Origin: an uncultured Methylococcales bacterium
Lineage (GTDB): Bacteria > Pseudomonadota > Gammaproteobacteria > Methylococcales > Methylomonadaceae
Assembly (NCBI GenBank): GCA_903902705.1
Contig: CAIUVX010000134.1
Coordinates: 1 to 56,876 of the forward strand
Direction: 5' to 3'
DNA: 56,876 bases
Shown here: one piece after another, positions 16,668 to 26,763 of the stretch
How the letters are laid out: every line of letters begins with the position of its first letter
Numbering within the stretch: the stretch's first letter is position 1
The notes under the pieces: generated by a model
Seen by the model: the letters and a program-made list of their open reading frames with translations, nothing else
What the model was told of the DNA's origin: nothing
Database searches by the model: none
Made by a program: the position numbers and the translations under genes

Positions 16668-18320
16668 TTATGAATGCAGTATTTTATAACGTTCGATGGC
16701 AATACAGGCATTGAACAACATTCTTTCACGTCCAAGTCGTTCAGCCAGTCCAGAGCGTCGTACCACTTCAAGTACATCAGGGTTTAATCCTGCCAACCAC
16801 AATGTGATCCCGTTACTCGCTACCACTTGCTCGCCCTCTACTAATCTTTGTAATGCTGAATACTCAATATTGGGTACTCGACTCATATCTAATACAACGA
16901 TCTGTGCGTGGTATTGTGCGATCAGCACGTTCATTTTATCAGCGACATCCTGTACATTGACAAAGTAAATACTGCCTTCGGGTCGTATGACGAGCAATCC
17001 GTCAACAGTTTCATCATTAGGGTATTCAGGTGATAACGGGCGTAGTACATCGGTATTAGGTTTGCGACCAATGGCGGATACCCGCAAATTAGCAGTCTGG
17101 CGAGAAAGTCCGAGTAGTGACACAATAATCGCCACGACAATTCCCTGTAGCGTACCGAACACCAGCACACCTAAACAGGCGATAACTGCCCACTGAAATT
17201 CCATTGCGCGGATTTTATAAATGGCAATAAATTCCTTGGGTTCAATTAAACTGGCTGAGTAGACGATGATAACCGTTGCCAGCGTGGCATAAGGTAAGAG
17301 TGCGAGCAACGGAGCTAATAATAGCATCACAGCGGCGGCAACAACGGCAGTCACTAAGGATGACTTTTGCGAAACAGCACCCGCAGCACGGACGACCGCC
17401 GTTTGTGACGTGCCACCCCCTGCGGGCATGGCAGAAAATAATCCGCCGCCTAGATTAGCTATGCCAATGGAGATAAGCTCTCGATTGGCATTAATGACTG
17501 GCTCATCTCTCTTGACAAAGGCTCTGGCAACGGCAATGGATTCAGTAAAACTCATCAAAGCAATACCCAATGCACCAGGTAGTAATTGCCTTACCAAATC
17601 AATAGTAGGGAGCGTTAGTGAAGGCAAGCCTTTAGGAATTAAGCCAACCGTCGCAACACCTTGAACATTCAGCCCCCAGAACCACGAAGCAAAAATCGCC
17701 CCGCTGATGACTACCAATGGGGCAGGAGAATGTGGCGATAAGCGTATCATGCCTAACAATATCAGCAAGGTGATAACCGCCACCACCAAGGTAGGGAATG
17801 AGGTATGGGGAAGCTGATGAAAAAGTGAGAGTATATCGAAAAAGAAACCTTGCTTGTCGATATGAACACCCAATAATTTGGGTAGCTGATCGAATACAAT
17901 CACCAGTCCTACGCCCGCTTTAAAGCCAGTCAACACAGGGCTAGAAATAAAATTGGCAACAAACCCCAGTCTTAATAGTGAGGCGAGTATTAACAGTACA
18001 CCAACTAAGACGGTCAAGGTAGCCAGTGCCGTTATTAACTGAGCGGGATCACCACTAGGCACCACTAAGCTAAGCTGCGCACCTGTGAGAATACCCAGCG
18101 TAGTCGTCGAACTGACGCTCAGCACTTTGGATGATCCCAGTAGTGCGTAGAGTATCATCGGTATAAAAGCGGTATAAAGACCCACTGATACGGGCAAACC
18201 CGCAACAGTGGCATAAGCCATTGCCTTAGGTAGTACGATTGCCGCTGCTGTAAGTCCTGCAATCACATCGAAGCGTAACGCAACAGATGTTGATAGTTGT
18301 GCTGTATTTTGTGAATTCAT
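16668..18320 (-). CDS. SulP family inorganic anion transporter with STAS domain
   Basis: This is an inner-membrane SLC26/SulP transporter for sulfate, bicarbonate or a similar anion. The 550 aa include 10-14 hydrophobic segments beginning RFDVIAGLTAAAIVLPKAMAYATVAGLPVSVGLYTAF, the family's opening. The SulP signature area reads SFTESIAVARAFVKRDEPVINANRELISIG, and a cytoplasmic STAS domain (about residues 430-540) ends the protein. A truncated duplicate of its 3' end lies at 15150-15232. The PAS-GGDEF-EAL gene is upstream on the same strand, separated by 47 nt. Confidence 0.92.
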   Translation of the reverse strand: MNSQNTAQLSTSVALRFDVIAGLTAAAIVLPKAMAYATVAGLPVSVGLYTAFIPMILYALLGSSKVLSVSSTTTLGILTGAQLSLVVPSGDPAQLITALATLTVLVGVLLILASLLRLGFVANFISSPVLTGFKAGVGLVIVFDQLPKLLGVHIDKQGFFFDILSLFHQLPHTSFPTLVVAVITLLILLGMIRLSPHSPAPLVVISGAIFASWFWGLNVQGVATVGLIPKGLPSLTLPTIDLVRQLLPGALGIALMSFTESIAVARAFVKRDEPVINANRELISIGIANLGGGLFSAMPAGGGTSQTAVVRAAGAVSQKSSLVTAVVAAAVMLLLAPLLALLPYATLATVIIVYSASLIEPKEFIAIYKIRAMEFQWAVIACLGVLVFGTLQGIVVAIIVSLLGLSRQTANLRVSAIGRKPNTDVLRPLSPEYPNDETVDGLLVIRPEGSIYFVNVQDVADKMNVLIAQYHAQIVVLDMSRVPNIEYSALQRLVEGEQVVASNGITLWLAGLNPDVLEVVRRSGLAERLGRERMLFNACIAIERYKILHS

Positions 18321-18367
18321 GTTGTTTATCTTTTTGCTGTCAGATCACAGTCAATGTTTGTAAATTC

Positions 18368-21300
18368 TTAAAAGTTATGTAGCAATTGTTCAAATTCCTT
18401 CAATGGCAGTGGTCGGCTAAAAAAATAACCTTGATAATGAGTGCATCCCTGTACCGCAAGGAAGGTTCGTTGCCCTTGTGTTTCCACGCCTTCCGCAATA
18501 ACCTCCATGCCAAGGCTTTGCCCCAGTGCGATAACAGCATTAATAATCGCCGCATCATTGAGGTCTGTTAGGGCATCATGCACAAATGATTGATCTATTT
18601 TTAATTGATCTAACGGCAGGCGTTTTAAGTAAGATAGTGAAGAGAAACCTGTGCCGAAATCGTCCAGTGAGAATTTCACTCCTTTGATTCTCAGGTTATT
18701 CATTTTAGCAATAATATCTTCGATATTAGTCACTAACATACTTTCAGTCAGTTCCAATTTCAGTTTATTAGGATTAGCTCCCGTTTTTTCCAGTGTTGCC
18801 AGCACCTGTTTGACAAAATCTTTTTGAGTGAACTGTTTGGCACTGACATTGACGGCAAGTACCAGATGTTGCGTAGTCTGGTTATGTTCCCACGCTTTTA
18901 GTTGCATACAAGCCGTTTCCAATACCCACTGTCCAATCGGTAAAATTAAGCCTGTTTCCTCTGCCAGCGGAATAAAATCCGCAGGTGAAATTATCCCCTG
19001 TTCTGGATGATTCCAACGTATTAGGGCTTCCGCACCTGTTGCCTTACCTTTATCGTCAACCTGTAGCTGGTAATATAGTTCGTACTGTTCGTTAAGTGCC
19101 TTGTGCATCCAAAATTCCAACTGCACACGAAATTCCAGTGCCTCCTGTATCACAGGGTCAAAGAAACAGATGCTGTTTTTTCCGATTTTTTTGGCTTGGT
19201 GCATTGCCATATCAGCCTGTTTGACCAATTCATCAACACTGATTGCATGACTATGAAATAAAGCAATGCCAATACTGGCTGAACAGCGGTATTTGTAGCC
19301 TCGTAAATTAAAAGGTTGACTAATCGCGGTAAGAATTCTTTTAGCAATAGTCTCGGCTTGCGTAGCAGCCAATTCAGTGCTTGTATCCAATGCGTCTACA
19401 AGCACGACAAACTCGTTGCCCCCTGTGCGAGCAACGGTATCATCCTCATGCACTGCCGCTTGCAGAAGCCTAGAGATTTCAATTAACAGCAGATCGCCAC
19501 TATCATAACCTTTGGTGTCGTTCAACGTCTTGAAGTCATTCAAATCGATAAAAAAAATAGCACCATAGCGGCTCTTTAATTTGCGAGAAATCAGAGCCTG
19601 TTTTAGTCGATCTCTCATTAAACGACGATTCGGCAAATGCGTCAGCGGATCATAGAAAGCTAAATGGAGAATCGTTTCTTCCAGTTTCTTGCTCGCGGTG
19701 ATGTCGGTGAATACGCCAATATAATTACTAACCTGTCCGTTAGCATCAGTTACAGCGGAAATGCTTAGCCATTCGGGATACAGTTCACCATTTTTCCGCT
19801 GATTCCATATTTCACCTGCCCAGAGTTTATCTCGATTCAGAGCTTCCCACATCGTGTCGTAAAATTGTTTATCCTGCTTACACGATTTAAGCATAGCTGG
19901 GGTATTGCCTACCGCGTCCTCAGCACTGTATCCAGTTATTCGAGTGAATGCCTGATTGACTTTAAGGATGGTTTGCATGGCATCTGTGATTATCATTGCC
20001 TCTTGTGATTCAAAAGCAATAGCGGCAATGCGCAGAGATTTTTCAGATTCTTTAAGTTCGTGAATATCAGTACAAGTGCCAAACCACTTGTAAACTTTTC
20101 CAGTCTCATCGCATACAGGTACACCACGATCTAACCACCAGCGATAGACACCATCCGCTCGGCGTATTTGGCATTCAAATGAATAACTGCTCTTGTTCTT
20201 TATCGCAATCTGCCAAGCATTCCACGCACGCTGCCGATCATCGGGATGAAGAGCGTTTCTCCAGTTATGCCCATAGCTTTCTTCAAGGCTAAGACCCGTA
20301 TAATCTACCCATTGTTGATTTAAATAAATGCTCTCGCCATCAGCGCGGGTAATCCAGACAATTTGCGGCATGGATTCCGCCAACAAACGAAACTCTTTTT
20401 CAGTGGCGAGCAGTGCTTGCTCCATCTTGACGCGCTCAGTGATGTCGTGAATCGCACCTACAAGGAACTTTTCTCCTGAATCACTGATTAATCGCGTCTT
20501 CTTTGTGAGGATGGTTAGCGTAGTGCCTCTCACCGTCAGTGTCTCTTCGCACTGCTCTGGTATGCCAGTATCGAGAACTCTCCGATCGACTTTGATAAAA
20601 TGATTCATCTCGTCTACTGGGATGTTTTCCGCAAGGGTATTACCTATCACGGCGTTTTCATCCAGTCCGAACATATCGAAAAAAGCGCGATTGGCGAGGA
20701 TGATGCGATGGTCATTGTTCTTAACGAATATCGGATCTCCAACCGTTTCGAGAATGGCAGTTATGCGTTTCTGCTCATCGCGTAGCTTGACTTCTGTTTG
20801 CTTGCGGTTGGTGATGTCGGTTGATATACCACAAAGCCCATAAATACTCCCGTCCGCATTACGAAGAGGAATTTTTACTGCCCAGTAGCTAGCTGTTTTA
20901 CCCGTTTTTAAGGCAGTACCTGTTTCTTCCTGTACGATAGATTCGCCATTTACCAGTACGCGACGGTCAATCTCTCGACTGGTTGCGGCGAATTGTGGAT
21001 CAAATAAATCTTCGTTTGTGACTCCAATGACTTTTTCTATCGGTAAATCCCATAATTCCAAACAGTGTTTATTGACGTAAGTGTAACGTCCTTCGGTATC
21101 CTTGAGAAAAATATAAGCACTGACATTTTCCAGAACGGTTGCCATGATGGATTCGCTTTCAGCCAACTTTTTGTCTGCCAGCTTGCGTTCGGTGATGTTT
21201 TCGTGACTCACCACAACCCCGCCGCGTAAATCTTGCAAGGGTAATACCAGCATAGAAAACCAGCGTTGCTGATTAGGCGAATGGCACGGGTATTCTAAAT

Positions 21301-21583
21301 AAAACCGTTCCTGTTCACTTGCCAACACAGAGGCAATACCAGCCTGAACGGCGTTTGCCTCATCACCATAAGGTTGATTAACGGCATTTTTGCAGGTATC
21401 CAGATAATTAGCCCCTAATAGACTGTGACTGGATTCTGGCAAACCATTTTCTGCACCAAACTGTCGCCATGCCTTGTTGACCGCCACAATAATACCCTGC
21501 GCATTCAAGACGGCGATATGCGAGGTCAGCGAGTCAAGTACGCTAATATCAAAGGTATTCACTGCCATGTAACTTTTCTTCAT
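18368..21583 (-). CDS. Multi-PAS sensor with GGDEF and EAL domains
   Basis: The 1071 aa cyclic-di-GMP enzyme has about five PAS/PAC modules (residues roughly 10-635), then GGDEF (about 640-800) and EAL (about 815-1065). The EAL side looks active: AEALIRW, LAVNVSAKQF, LKLELTESM, SLDDFGTGFSSLSYLKRLPLDQLKIDQSF and EGVETQGQ. The GGDEF active loop reads RTGGNEFVV, with Asn in place of the metal-binding Asp/Glu, so cyclase activity is doubtful and the domain may instead be regulatory. No membrane segment is evident, so sensing is probably cytoplasmic. The start could be Met1 or Met6. Confidence 0.93.
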   Translation of the reverse strand: MKKSYMAVNTFDISVLDSLTSHIAVLNAQGIIVAVNKAWRQFGAENGLPESSHSLLGANYLDTCKNAVNQPYGDEANAVQAGIASVLASEQERFYLEYPCHSPNQQRWFSMLVLPLQDLRGGVVVSHENITERKLADKKLAESESIMATVLENVSAYIFLKDTEGRYTYVNKHCLELWDLPIEKVIGVTNEDLFDPQFAATSREIDRRVLVNGESIVQEETGTALKTGKTASYWAVKIPLRNADGSIYGLCGISTDITNRKQTEVKLRDEQKRITAILETVGDPIFVKNNDHRIILANRAFFDMFGLDENAVIGNTLAENIPVDEMNHFIKVDRRVLDTGIPEQCEETLTVRGTTLTILTKKTRLISDSGEKFLVGAIHDITERVKMEQALLATEKEFRLLAESMPQIVWITRADGESIYLNQQWVDYTGLSLEESYGHNWRNALHPDDRQRAWNAWQIAIKNKSSYSFECQIRRADGVYRWWLDRGVPVCDETGKVYKWFGTCTDIHELKESEKSLRIAAIAFESQEAMIITDAMQTILKVNQAFTRITGYSAEDAVGNTPAMLKSCKQDKQFYDTMWEALNRDKLWAGEIWNQRKNGELYPEWLSISAVTDANGQVSNYIGVFTDITASKKLEETILHLAFYDPLTHLPNRRLMRDRLKQALISRKLKSRYGAIFFIDLNDFKTLNDTKGYDSGDLLLIEISRLLQAAVHEDDTVARTGGNEFVVLVDALDTSTELAATQAETIAKRILTAISQPFNLRGYKYRCSASIGIALFHSHAISVDELVKQADMAMHQAKKIGKNSICFFDPVIQEALEFRVQLEFWMHKALNEQYELYYQLQVDDKGKATGAEALIRWNHPEQGIISPADFIPLAEETGLILPIGQWVLETACMQLKAWEHNQTTQHLVLAVNVSAKQFTQKDFVKQVLATLEKTGANPNKLKLELTESMLVTNIEDIIAKMNNLRIKGVKFSLDDFGTGFSSLSYLKRLPLDQLKIDQSFVHDALTDLNDAAIINAVIALGQSLGMEVIAEGVETQGQRTFLAVQGCTHYQGYFFSRPLPLKEFEQLLHNF

Positions 21584-22213
21584 TCACTATAAGCTATAAA
21601 AATTGTTCAAGTTTCAAAATAAACGAGGAGTATATTTATTCTAACTTCCTGAATGCCCCCAAATCTGTTGTTTTTACTTTTGAGCATGACTGCCAGTCCT
21701 TAAAGGACTGGCAGTCATTAATATCGCTATAATCAAGTTTTACTCATTACCCACGCTTCCTAAGAAGAACATGATGAAAGCAATTTGTAGTGATGATAAC
21801 CAAAAATAGTGGTTGTGTAACGGAAAAACAAAACCATTTATCATTCCAGTCTTTGCTTAAAGATGTTTTACCGTTAGCATTCGTCGGTACAAATTGAGTT
21901 TGCTCAATGTTTTCATTGTGGTAATTAATGGCAGTGAGTTAATGGGTAGGGAGGTTAGACATTCGGCACAATAACTGCTGTCGATAAACAAGGCAGCAAG
22001 CAAAGTTTTTAAAGACATTGCTATTGTTGCTTGGAAAAGTGACTGAATTGACTTAGAAAACGCTTGATTTGATAGCATCATCGACTGGCAGTGCAAATGG
22101 ATAGCCAAAAACACTTATCTTTAGTTTGTTTAGCGGCTTGGTTTTATGGATAATGTAGCCATAGTTTCAAGATTTTCAATGCGTTCAAGCATTTCAACAC
22201 AGGGTTTAGCAAT
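21584..22213. other. Long divergent intergenic region without a recognisable gene
   Basis: Between the PAS protein start and oadG there is no ORF with family features or coding-like composition. A minus-strand frame of 85 codons at 21857-22114 has no recognisable domain and no convincing ribosome site. The region holds one copy of the 34-nt palindrome family (21686-21718). Confidence 0.5.
21686..21718. repeat. Palindromic repeat family, copy A
   Basis: The arms ATGACTGCCAGTCC and GGACTGGCAGTCAT are perfect, with TTAAA between. The same unit recurs at 25445, 26709, 47901 and 48791. Confidence 0.85.
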
Positions 22214-22444
22214 ATGACAGAGCTAATGAGTAGCGGATTAGAATTAATGTTTGCTGGCATGACAATCGTATTCTTATTTTTGATCATGCTGGTCTATGCG
22301 ATTAATTTAATGTCGTTTTTGGTGCAACGATTTTTCCCAGATACACCTGCAACAAGCCTCCATGTCTCTACGGGGGGCGTTGATAAACAGGTTATTGCTG
22401 CGATTACTGCCGCTGTGCATCAATATCGAAACAAACATAAATAA
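22214..22444 (+). CDS. oadG: Oxaloacetate decarboxylase gamma subunit
   Basis: This small membrane anchor assembles the sodium-pumping decarboxylase by binding alpha to beta. The 76 aa have one N-terminal transmembrane helix (LMFAGMTIVFLFLIMLVYAINLMSF) and a polar C-terminal tail (VDKQVIAAITAAVHQYRNKHK). The opening SSGLELMFAGMTIVFLFL is characteristic of OadG. The alpha subunit gene follows after 60 nt with a good ribosome site, then beta, giving the classic GAB order. Confidence 0.9.
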   Translation: MTELMSSGLELMFAGMTIVFLFLIMLVYAINLMSFLVQRFFPDTPATSLHVSTGGVDKQVIAAITAAVHQYRNKHK

Positions 22445-22504
22445 TTTTTAACTATATAAACGGTCAACATAAGTTGTTGACGGGTTTCTGGAGAACTATT
22501 AAGA

Positions 22505-24295
22505 ATGGCAAAAGATAAAAAAAAGCCCTTAGCAATTACTGAGGTTGTCTTGCGTGATGCGCATCAATCCATCTTAGCCACTCGTTTGCGCATTGACGAT
22601 ATGTTGCCGATATGTGAAAAACTCGATGCCATCGGTTATTGGTCTATTGAGTCTTGGGGCGGAGCAACGTTTGATGCCTGTATTCGTTATTTGGGCGAAG
22701 ATCCGTGGGAAAGATTGCGTTTATTAAAAGCGGCGATGCCTAACACGCCTCAGCAAATGTTATTGCGTGGGCAAAATATTTTAGGTTATCGGCATTATGC
22801 AGATGATGTTGTCGATAAATTCGTCGAACGTTGTGCGATTAATGGTATTGATGTGTTTCGTATTTTTGATGCCATGAACGATATGCGTAATATCGAACAC
22901 GCTGTCAAAGCGGTGTTAGCGACTGATGCTCATGCTCAAGGTACGATTTCTTATACCACTAGCCCAGTGCATACCATCAACACATGGCTGGATTTGGCAA
23001 GACAAATCGAAGACATGGGAGCGCATTCCATTTGTATCAAAGATATGGCGGGTTTACTGAAACCATACCAAGCCTTTGAATTGGTGAGCAGTTTAAAGAA
23101 AGCCACTAAATTGCCGATACATTTACATTGCCATGCAACCACAGGCTTAAGTGTTGCGACTATTATCAAAGCGACTGAAGCAGGTTTAGATCAAGTCGAT
23201 ACTGCTATTTCCTCCATGAGTATGACCTACGGGCATAGTGCGACTGAATCCATTGTTGCTAGTTTGGAAGGTACACCATACACCACTGGCTTGGATTTAG
23301 TGAAACTGGAAGAAATTGCGCACTATTTTAGGGATGTTCGCAAAAAATACGCACAGTTTGAGGGCAGTATGAAAGGTGTGGATGGTCGCATTCTCATCGC
23401 TCAAGTTCCTGGTGGTATGCTAACTAACATGGAAAGCCAATTAAAAGAGCAAGGCGCGACTGACAAATATGATGAGGTGCTACAGGAAATTCCGCGTGTG
23501 CGTGCAGATTTAGGTTTTATTCCTTTAGTTACACCCACTTCGCAAATTGTCGGTACGCAGGCGGTGATTAACGTCATACACGGTGAACGTTATAAAATCA
23601 TCACCAAAGAAACCGCTGGATTATTAAAAGGCGAATATGGCGCAACACCCGCACCTGTCAACGAAGAGTTACAAGCGCGGGTATTGAATGGCGCACTTGC
23701 CATTACTTGTCGCCCAGCGGATTTAATCGCCCCTGAGATGAATAGATTAATTGCCGAAGTAAAAGAAAAAGCCAAGGCAGAAGGGGTAAAACTCGCTAAA
23801 TTTATTGAAGAAGACGCGCTGATTAATGGTATGTTTGCCCAAGTTGGTTGGAAATTTATCGCTAATCGTGGCAATCCAGATGCCTTTGAAGCCGCGCCAG
23901 ACTATCAAGCTGTCGCTGCACCAAAAACTGTTGTGGTAAATAATCAAGCACCAGTATCTGTTTCTGGCACTGAAACCTATATTGTCAATGTTGATGGTAG
24001 AAACTTTAATGTGGCTGTCAGTGTTGGTAATGCCGCTTTGGATATTCAAGCTATTACTAACATAATAGAACCACCACCCAGTGAAGGCGCGGTAATCGAA
24101 TCACCAATGGCGGGTAATATTTTAAAAGTATTAGTTAATGTCGGTAGCATTATCGCATCAGGTGATGTGGTCGTCATTATGGAAGCCATGAAAATGGAAA
24201 CGGAAATACGTTCTAAATATACGGGCATAGTCAGTGCTATCCACGTTAAAGAAGGTGGAGCAGTGGCTGGTGGTGAATTGTTAATTACCCTATAA
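22505..24295 (+). CDS. oadA: Oxaloacetate decarboxylase alpha subunit (carboxyltransferase with biotin domain)
   Basis: This cytoplasmic subunit transfers the carboxyl group of oxaloacetate to biotin. The N-terminal TIM-barrel begins [19 protein letters not shown] and contains [28 protein letters not shown] and [14 protein letters not shown] (metal-ligand histidines). The conserved carboxylase domain spans about 300-460. The C-terminal biotinyl domain carries [10 protein letters not shown], with the biotinylated lysine near residue 563. The 596 aa length is normal. The beta subunit starts 22 nt downstream. Confidence 0.95.
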   Translation: MAKDKKKPLAITEVVLRDAHQSILATRLRIDDMLPICEKLDAIGYWSIESWGGATFDACIRYLGEDPWERLRLLKAAMPNTPQQMLLRGQNILGYRHYADDVVDKFVERCAINGIDVFRIFDAMNDMRNIEHAVKAVLATDAHAQGTISYTTSPVHTINTWLDLARQIEDMGAHSICIKDMAGLLKPYQAFELVSSLKKATKLPIHLHCHATTGLSVATIIKATEAGLDQVDTAISSMSMTYGHSATESIVASLEGTPYTTGLDLVKLEEIAHYFRDVRKKYAQFEGSMKGVDGRILIAQVPGGMLTNMESQLKEQGATDKYDEVLQEIPRVRADLGFIPLVTPTSQIVGTQAVINVIHGERYKIITKETAGLLKGEYGATPAPVNEELQARVLNGALAITCRPADLIAPEMNRLIAEVKEKAKAEGVKLAKFIEEDALINGMFAQVGWKFIANRGNPDAFEAAPDYQAVAAPKTVVVNNQAPVSVSGTETYIVNVDGRNFNVAVSVGNAALDIQAITNIIEPPPSEGAVIESPMAGNILKVLVNVGSIIASGDVVVIMEAMKMETEIRSKYTGIVSAIHVKEGGAVAGGELLITL

Positions 24296-24316
24296 CGCTT
24301 TTTAAAGAGAACCTAC

Positions 24317-25444
24317 ATGGAAAATCTTATTTCACTCTGGCAAAGCACAGGGATTTACAACTTTACTGCTGGTCAAGCATTCATGATGCTGGTCGGCTTT
24401 TTGTTATTGTTTCTGGCGATTAAAAAGGGTTTTGAACCCTTGCTACTATTGCCAATAGGCTTTGGTGCGATACTCAGCAATATTCCTGTTGCAGGTATCG
24501 CCGAAGAGGGTGGAATACTGCATTACCTGTATTTTGGTATTAAAGCGGGGATTTTCCCTTTGCTCATTTTTATGGGCGTGGGGGCAATGACCGATTTTGG
24601 CCCTATGATTGCCAATCCCAAAACCCTGTTACTAGGTGCGGCGGCGCAGTTTGGTATTTTTGCTTCGTTGTTGGGTGCATTAGCACTTAACGTTATTCCT
24701 GGTTTGGAATTTAGTCTAAAAGATGCTGCTGCTATTGGCATTATTGGTGGCGCAGATGGACCGACTGCCATTTATGTCGCCTCCAAACTTGCCCCTGATT
24801 TGCTCGGTGCAATTGCGGTCGCCGCTTATTCCTACATGGCATTAGTGCCGTTGATTCAACCGCCGATTATGCGGGCATTGACCACCGAGGCTGAACGTAA
24901 AATTGAAATGCAGCAACTACGCGCAGTCAGTAAAACCGAAAAAATCCTGTTTCCGTTGATGCTGTTATTGTTATCTATTTTATTACTACCGTCTGCGACA
25001 CCTTTAATCGGTATGTTCGCGCTGGGTAATTTAATGAATGCGTGCGGTGTGGTTGAACGACTAAGCCAAACCGCGCAAAACGAACTCATCAACATCGTCA
25101 CTATATTCTTAGGCTTAGCAGTCGGTTCAAAGCTCAGTGCCGAGGCTTTTTTACAAGTTAAAACGTTGGGTATTTTAGCCTTAGGTGCGTGTGCGTTTGC
25201 GATTGGTACAGCGGCAGGCGTTATTATGGCAAAAATCATGAACCGTTTCAGCACCACGCTGATTAATCCCCTGATAGGTGCAGCGGGTGTTTCCGCCGTA
25301 CCAATGGCAGCACGAGTTGCCAATAAAATTGGCTTGGAAAGTAACCCTCATAATTTTTTACTGATGCACGCAATGGGACCAAATGTTGCGGGAGTGATAG
25401 GTTCAGCGGTTGCTGCGGGTGTATTGTTGAGTTTAATTAAATAA
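24317..25444 (+). CDS. oadB: Oxaloacetate decarboxylase beta subunit (sodium pump)
   Basis: The integral-membrane beta subunit decarboxylates carboxybiotin and exports Na+. The 375 aa are very hydrophobic, with about nine segments. Signature stretches include [67 protein letters not shown] and [23 protein letters not shown]. These place the pump aspartate in GGADGPT. The operon ends at a palindrome shared by the convergent mltB gene. Confidence 0.95.
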   Translation: MENLISLWQSTGIYNFTAGQAFMMLVGFLLLFLAIKKGFEPLLLLPIGFGAILSNIPVAGIAEEGGILHYLYFGIKAGIFPLLIFMGVGAMTDFGPMIANPKTLLLGAAAQFGIFASLLGALALNVIPGLEFSLKDAAAIGIIGGADGPTAIYVASKLAPDLLGAIAVAAYSYMALVPLIQPPIMRALTTEAERKIEMQQLRAVSKTEKILFPLMLLLLSILLLPSATPLIGMFALGNLMNACGVVERLSQTAQNELINIVTIFLGLAVGSKLSAEAFLQVKTLGILALGACAFAIGTAAGVIMAKIMNRFSTTLINPLIGAAGVSAVPMAARVANKIGLESNPHNFLLMHAMGPNVAGVIGSAVAAGVLLSLIK

Positions 25445-25486
25445 AGCCGTAACTGCCAGTTCTTTAAAGGACTGGCAGTCACGGCT
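25445..25486. repeat. Palindromic repeat family, copy B (extended arms), between convergent oadB and mltB
   Basis: The core AACTGCCAGTTC/GGACTGGCAGTC is extended by extra complementary arms, AGCCGT and ACGGCT. The stem therefore reaches about 20 bp around CTTTAAAG. It sits exactly between two convergent genes and probably acts as a bidirectional terminator. Confidence 0.8.
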
Positions 25487-25495
25487 ATCACTTAC

Positions 25496-26515
25496 TTAGT
25501 TATACCGCTGTTTAATTGCCTGCGCTAATTGATGCACTGCCATCGCGTATTTATTGCTGTTGTTGTATTTTTTAATGACTTTAAAATTAGGATAAACCTG
25601 CCAGTATTCGCTACCCATTGCCCCACCCAGTTCAATGACATCTGGATCATTCGACGCTTGTGTAGGTCTTGTCACAACAGCGTTTAACTGCCAACCGTGT
25701 TCAGAAAAATAATGGGCGACGCTGCCAACGGCATCATAAGCTTGCCACAAATCACGGTGACCATTATTATCAAAATCAACGGCCAATTTGCGAAAACTAC
25801 TAGGCATAAATTGTCCGTAACCCATTGCACCAGCCCATGAACCTTTTGGATCGCGTGGCTCATAGCCTTCCTCTTTTGTCATTAACAAAAAATTTTCCAA
25901 TTCTTGAGTAAAATACGGAGCGCGACGGTATGTATCGAACGACAAGGTGGTTAGAGCATCAAAAATACACGTTTTACCAAAGTTTTTACCAAAAAAAGTT
26001 TCTACGCCAATAATGGCAACGATATATTCAGGATCAACGCCGTAAGTTGTGCTGGCTTTTTCAATGGCGGCAGCGTGTTCACGCCAAAAGGCAACACCAT
26101 TATCTATGTGTGCTTCAGTCAAAAACTTACTGCGGTAGCGCGTCCAACTACCTGCTGAGGGTCTAGGAGAACTGGTAGAGGGTTCAGGGCTTTCTAAGCG
26201 AATCACATAATCTAGGCGTTGCGCTCTTGAAAACAATCCAAGCAAATATGCTTCTGAAAATCCGTGTGTTTGCACCATGTGCTGAATGAAATTCTGCACA
26301 GCCTGTGAATTAGCATAATTACCTGTTAGTTTATTGGGCGAATAATTGTTAGTAAGATCAGGGCGTTGAATAGGTTTTTGATACGGCACAAGCACAGGCT
26401 GTTGACCGCTGTTATTAGGATAATTACCCTGATAGTCGATAGGATCGCTGGCGCATCCAGTCATCAGCAACACTAAAGAGAGGGGCAGTAAGTGGTTGTA
26501 AGCAAGGTTGTTCAC
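25496..26515 (-). CDS. mltB: Membrane-bound lytic murein transglycosylase B
   Basis: This outer-membrane lipoprotein cleaves peptidoglycan glycan strands to 1,6-anhydromuropeptides. The lipobox LLMTGC places lipidated Cys at 21. The catalytic domain shows VDPEYIVAIIGVETFFGKNFGK (catalytic Glu in VET), LTTLSFDTYRRAPYFTQELENFLLM, GSWAGAMGYGQFMPSSFRKLAVDFDNNGHRDLW and DAVGSVAHYFSEHGW. All are standard for SLT domain 3 (MltB). The 339 aa length fits. It has no functional tie to its neighbours. Confidence 0.93.
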   Translation of the reverse strand: MNNLAYNHLLPLSLVLLMTGCASDPIDYQGNYPNNSGQQPVLVPYQKPIQRPDLTNNYSPNKLTGNYANSQAVQNFIQHMVQTHGFSEAYLLGLFSRAQRLDYVIRLESPEPSTSSPRPSAGSWTRYRSKFLTEAHIDNGVAFWREHAAAIEKASTTYGVDPEYIVAIIGVETFFGKNFGKTCIFDALTTLSFDTYRRAPYFTQELENFLLMTKEEGYEPRDPKGSWAGAMGYGQFMPSSFRKLAVDFDNNGHRDLWQAYDAVGSVAHYFSEHGWQLNAVVTRPTQASNDPDVIELGGAMGSEYWQVYPNFKVIKKYNNSNKYAMAVHQLAQAIKQRYN

Positions 26516-26649
26516 GAGAGTCCTCGGTGTTTAGTGTGAAATTTAAGCATTGGTGTGAGCATTAAAAGAATGCCGCTGAATCAGTCGTAGCTGAACAATC
26601 AATCGGTATATTTGTCAGATGCTGATGATTATAACAATAATGGGAGAGC

Positions 26650-26702
26650 TGTTCACCGCCAGATAAATAATGCCAACTGCCTTTAGGTTCTGAGAGTGGG
26701 AA
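26650..26702 (-). pseudogene. Fossil fragment of a ferredoxin-reductase gene
   Basis: The minus strand reads LSEPKGSWHYLSGGEQ, matching LSEPKGSCHYLSGSEAQ in the first ferredoxin-reductase of the upstream operon (nucleotide match to 31227-31275). Only about 17 codons are recognisable, and flanking sequence is unrelated. It lies just downstream of the five-gene redox operon, beside palindrome copy C. It implies that a further reductase copy once stood here or that a fragment was copied. Confidence 0.65.
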
Positions 26703-26708
26703 GTGGTA

Positions 26709-26742
26709 ATGACTGCCAGTCCTTTAAAGGACTGGCAGTCAT
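26709..26742. repeat. Palindromic repeat family, copy C (perfect 34 nt)
   Basis: The arms ATGACTGCCAGTCCTTT and AAAGGACTGGCAGTCAT are perfectly complementary with no mismatch. It lies 22 nt beyond the stop codon of the last gene of the redox operon, suiting a terminator role. Confidence 0.85.
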
Positions 26743-26763
26743 GCTCAAACAAATTTAATCCAG

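Noticed and set aside
21857-22114. Minus-strand frame of 85 codons in the gap between the PAS protein and oadG.
   Set aside because: No domain, no credible ribosome site, and composition like a random open frame. Kept only as part of the gap note.
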